From JBDREC01 sp043820105 [NCBI: Pseudomonadota bacterium] (GTDB taxonomy: Bacteria > Bdellovibrionota_F > JAHFAK01): a stretch of DNA of 52,448 nucleotides. Made by a program: the position numbers and the translations under genes. The notes below the pieces were generated by a model. That model ran no database searches. It was not told the origin of the DNA and saw only the letters and a program-made list of their open reading frames with translations. Positions 49,776 through 52,448 of the stretch are shown one piece after another (position 1 is the first letter of the stretch; each line of letters begins with the position of its first letter). The stretch lies in NCBI GenBank assembly GCA_043820105.1, contig JBDREC010000108.1:1-52448 (forward strand), in the 5' to 3' direction.

Positions 49776-51815
49776 TTATAAAACTATAACAGTAAAACTT
49801 ACAGTATAATTATCTTCAAGAAAGTTACCAGAAGCATCCCTTACAGTTGCTGAAACATAAATATTATATGTTATGGAACTAGTAAGGGGATTATCCGGGG
49901 TAAAAGTAAATGTTTTATTATTATTATAAACTGTTGGATCAGACATAATTCGTAGACAGATTGGAGGATCTCCCTCAAACGGTTGTACAATACCTAATCC
50001 AATGCTACCAGTTTCGCAGGAATCGTCATCAGTGTTTACAGTTAAGGTTGAAACATCCATTGGCTCGGAAAAAGTAATACTTATAGTGGGGTTTAATTCA
50101 TCAACTAAAGCTCCATTCGCTGGAACAACAGAGACAACTTCTGGTGCTGTCTCATCTGGAGTGGTTAAGAAAAAAGAAATATCACGACCAAAGTTGTTTC
50201 CTGAAGTATCAGTTACTGATTCAGAGATATCGATAAAGTAAGGGGTGTCATTTAAAAGACTTGAACTTGGACTAACAGTAAATGTTTTATTTCCATTAGA
50301 TGCAGAAGGAGCAGAAGACATTTTAATACAGGAGTTAGGACTAGAATCGGTTGAAACTTGTAAAGATCCACTACAGCTGGTATCACTAGTGTTAACAGTA
50401 ATCGTAGAAGTGTCCATTTGTTCTGAAAAAGTTACAGAAATAGAAGTGCTTATAGAGGCTGATTCTTGACCATAATAGGGGTTTGTGCTGTAAGCTGTTG
50501 GATTAGTTATATCCGGGTAAACAGTAGTCGTAAAATTACTATAAGAAGAGTTATAGACTTCCGCTAATGAGTTTAGGGAAATATCTTGAGCATCTGTTGT
50601 AATTTTAATACTGTATTGGGTGCCATTATCTAAGTTTTCTGACGGAGTAACAGTAAAAACAGTTTGATCAGAATTATATTCTGGTTCTGAAGCCATTTGC
50701 ACACAGGTGGTAAAATTATCAGAGGATAGTTGAATTGTCCCGGTACACTGAGTATCCGTATTGTTAGTGCTTATTGAAGCAATGCTCATGGCTTCTGAAA
50801 ATGTAATTTGTACTGAAGTGCTTATAGTAACCTCGGTTGATGATACAGAGGAAGGATAGATAGAGGATACAGTTGGAGCTGTCAAATCTTCAGATTCCTC
50901 TGTTGTAAAACCAGATTGACTGATATATTCTTCTACCAAAGCATTGCCATCGGAGTCTGTTACTTCTGTAGTAACTTTCACTTTATATGAAGTATTATAT
51001 GTAAGATTTGTTGCTGGTTGTAGGTAAAAAGTAGTATCAGAGCTTAAAGGGGCAATTAATTTCTTGTAAAGAGAACTTTCTTCTGTTGAATTATCAAGCA
51101 TTTTCACACAGGTTGTAAAATCATCTGAAGATACTTGGACCGATCCCGAACAGGTCATGTCATCGGAATTTGCAGTTATAGTAGAGGCTAACATTTCTTC
51201 TGTAAAAGTAATAGCAATAGGAGAAGAGACCTCAACAGAATTTTCATCTTCTGCTGGATCGACAATATATACAACAGGATTTTCGCTCGCAGTAGTAAAT
51301 GTTAGACTGTAAGCATCATTTAAATGATTGTTTTTACTTCCTTTTGATGGGCACGGAGTATGAAAATCACTTGTAACACTTACTCTATATTCAGTTGATG
51401 GTTGTAAGGGTAGTGTTGGTTTGAAAGTTAAATATGTTGGATGAAAGGTAGCATTGTTTTGATTTGAATAGCTGATTGTGTTTGGAGTTTTTTCTTCTCC
51501 AAATTCAAGTGACACTAGCTCAATTTCAAGGCATCCTGTGTAGTCATTTTCAGCATTCGCTGCTTGTAATCTAATATTATCATCACAATAAGGATCTACT
51601 GGTGAGTAAAACCAGTCAGAAATAGGAGAATATCTGGTGGTCAAGGGTTTTGTAAATACTACTGTTATTTCAGGTTGGAGAGGAACATTTTCAGTACCAC
51701 TTTCAGGGAATGATGAACTAATATAAAAATTTTCATCAGTTGAAGAACAGGAATCCTGGCCACTAATTAAAACAATCATAATTAAAAGAAAAATTAATTT
51801 AACAAATGTTTTCAT
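49776..51815 (-). CDS. Exported Big_5-type Ig-like repeat protein
   Basis: The 679-aa product has a signal peptide (residues 1-19) and a Cys in GQDSCSS. About five Ig-like domains follow, each with an introductory PxVxSxxPxxG...I.V.FSEPM motif typical of Big_5 (SbsA-like) domains. Four repeats carry a conserved disulfide-like pair: [TS]xC[ST]G[ST][IL]Q[VL]S and CV/IKM. The C-terminus has no sorting motif I recognise. The protein probably acts at the cell surface as an adhesin or scaffold. GAGGGAAT precedes the ATG. Confidence 0.8.
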   Translation of the reverse strand: MKTFVKLIFLLIMIVLISGQDSCSSTDENFYISSSFPESGTENVPLQPEITVVFTKPLTTRYSPISDWFYSPVDPYCDDNIRLQAANAENDYTGCLEIELVSLEFGEEKTPNTISYSNQNNATFHPTYLTFKPTLPLQPSTEYRVSVTSDFHTPCPSKGSKNNHLNDAYSLTFTTASENPVVYIVDPAEDENSVEVSSPIAITFTEEMLASTITANSDDMTCSGSVQVSSDDFTTCVKMLDNSTEESSLYKKLIAPLSSDTTFYLQPATNLTYNTSYKVKVTTEVTDSDGNALVEEYISQSGFTTEESEDLTAPTVSSIYPSSVSSTEVTISTSVQITFSEAMSIASISTNNTDTQCTGTIQLSSDNFTTCVQMASEPEYNSDQTVFTVTPSENLDNGTQYSIKITTDAQDISLNSLAEVYNSSYSNFTTTVYPDITNPTAYSTNPYYGQESASISTSISVTFSEQMDTSTITVNTSDTSCSGSLQVSTDSSPNSCIKMSSAPSASNGNKTFTVSPSSSLLNDTPYFIDISESVTDTSGNNFGRDISFFLTTPDETAPEVVSVVPANGALVDELNPTISITFSEPMDVSTLTVNTDDDSCETGSIGLGIVQPFEGDPPICLRIMSDPTVYNNNKTFTFTPDNPLTSSITYNIYVSATVRDASGNFLEDNYTVSFTVIVL

Positions 51816-52085
51816 ATTCCCTCGGTAATGTTATTATAAAAAATTATATTAATATAATAGTATGATTATAAACTACATTGTCAAAAAAAATATACTAAGT
51901 TATGCAGAATTAGGGGAACAAAAGATACTCTATTTAGCTATCTGAAAATGGTGTTTTAAGATGAATTTTTGGTGTAGTGAGTTTAATATTTCAAACTTGA
52001 TAAAATTACTTTCTTATTTAAATATCTTAGTTCTCTTAGTGCTATGCTGGTAATTTATAAATAATTTTATGCTTGGATTATATTT
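51816..52085. other. Divergent intergenic region
   Basis: About 270 bp of AT-rich sequence separates two divergent genes. No clear promoter, hairpin or ORF was found. Confidence 0.4.
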
Positions 52086-52448
52086 ATGACTATTAAAAAA
52101 GTGCTAATGATTGGTGATTTACAATTGCGCCAAAAAAGTTGTGAAGTTAAAGATTATGATTACAGTTTAAAAACGCTTATTATTAATTTAAGGGAGACTT
52201 TAGAAAACTTACAAGAAACAAAAAAGATTGGGCGGGCTTTAGCTGCCCCTCAAATTGGTATTCATAAACAAGTCATTTTTGCAAAATTGCCAAATAGGTC
52301 GATTGTTATGATAAATCCAAAGGTTGTTTGGAAGAGCGAAGAACTGATTGAAGTTTGGGATTCTTGCTTTAGTTTTGATGTTGCATTTTTTATTAAAATA
52401 AAGAGACATAAAAAGATTAAAGTTGAATATTTTGATGAAATGGGAAAT
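52086..52448 (+). CDS. Peptide-deformylase-like protein (3' end beyond the window)
   Basis: The N-terminal 121 residues match peptide deformylase, which removes the N-formyl group from nascent proteins with a metal. Motif 1 reads IGRALAAPQIG (usual GxGxAAxQ). Motif 2 is DSCFSF instead of EGCLS; the metal-binding Cys is kept. The usual RxxxIxVxYxDxxG stretch is present. The C-terminal HExxH motif lies outside the window. The divergent motif 2 is shared with a deformylase-like side branch, so the substrate could differ. The gene is cut by the window end. Confidence 0.75.
   Translation, partial: MTIKKVLMIGDLQLRQKSCEVKDYDYSLKTLIINLRETLENLQETKKIGRALAAPQIGIHKQVIFAKLPNRSIVMINPKVVWKSEELIEVWDSCFSFDVAFFIKIKRHKKIKVEYFDEMGN

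Overview
The window is AT-rich, densely coding DNA from a Gram-negative (diderm) bacterium. Signs of this are a TolC-type outer-membrane channel with an RND pump, lipoproteins, an outer-membrane-like beta protein, type IV pilins and several large secreted proteins. The mix of sigma-54 promoters, a TPR-GAF-sigma-54 activator, Cys-containing RCC1 repeats and a CFI-box C-terminus resembles deltaproteobacterial-type lineages (Myxococcota, Bdellovibrionota, SAR324 and relatives). I cannot fix the phylum. TAA, TAG and TGA are all used as stops. I saw no rRNA, tRNA or CRISPR array.

Layout. 0-4.1 kb: an RCC1-repeat gene and a sigma-54 activator gene meet head to head, and both lack their 5' parts at the same hairpin (about 705-731), so this is a rearrangement breakpoint or an assembly/amplification chimera. 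4.5-11.8 kb (minus strand): a C1-type lipoprotein, a GH38 alpha-mannosidase, a ceramide-glucosyltransferase-like enzyme overlapping a START-domain protein, an envelope beta protein and a DUF4389 protein. 12-17.5 kb: an exported unknown behind a sigma-54 promoter, then a secreted papain-like protease with PKD-like repeats and a CFI-box C-terminus, then a methyltransferase carrying a repeat inserted in frame. 17.5-22.5 kb: an EamA protein, YgeW carbamoyltransferase and two tandem exported paralogues. 22.5-25.4 kb: an S4 protein and a MarR regulator divergent from a NapC/NrfH cytochrome and an octaheme HAO-like cytochrome, with a 7-1-7 palindrome between them. 25.4-30.1 kb: an exported unknown with a broken tail, a FeeM-like acyltransferase fused to a cyclic-nucleotide domain plus a methyltransferase, and a pilin behind a sigma-54 promoter. 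30.1-40.4 kb: a POT-like transporter downstream of a Cys-rich CxxGxxA peptide, AsnA, a dolichol/phytol-kinase-like protein, a TetR-TolC-RND operon with an AcrR-like operator, and a DTW enzyme. 40.5-47.7 kb: a second pilin with a sigma-54 promoter and three upstream palindromes, then an accessory island with a REP-associated tyrosine transposase (RAYT, interrupted by an amber codon), eight dispersed REP heads built on GTACGGAGGT, an IS remnant, an ATP-grasp/esterase pair, a second CxxGxxA peptide and a REP-bounded isochorismatase pseudogene. 47.9-52.4 kb: the intact isochorismatase paralogue, a DUF6713 protein, a YaiI/UPF0178 protein, a tiny basic protein, a Big_5 repeat protein and a truncated peptide-deformylase-like gene.

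The strongest candidates for something undescribed are the two unlinked CxxGxxA-repeat peptides. They share a Y-x-K-P-x-L-x-x-[LI]-N leader and a similar 5' untranslated sequence, and look like RiPP precursors with no maturase in the window. Next come the RAYT/REP family whose repeat head is itself a Shine-Dalgarno sequence, and a possible C-terminal Cys-[LI]-x-[LI]-F signature on exported proteins.
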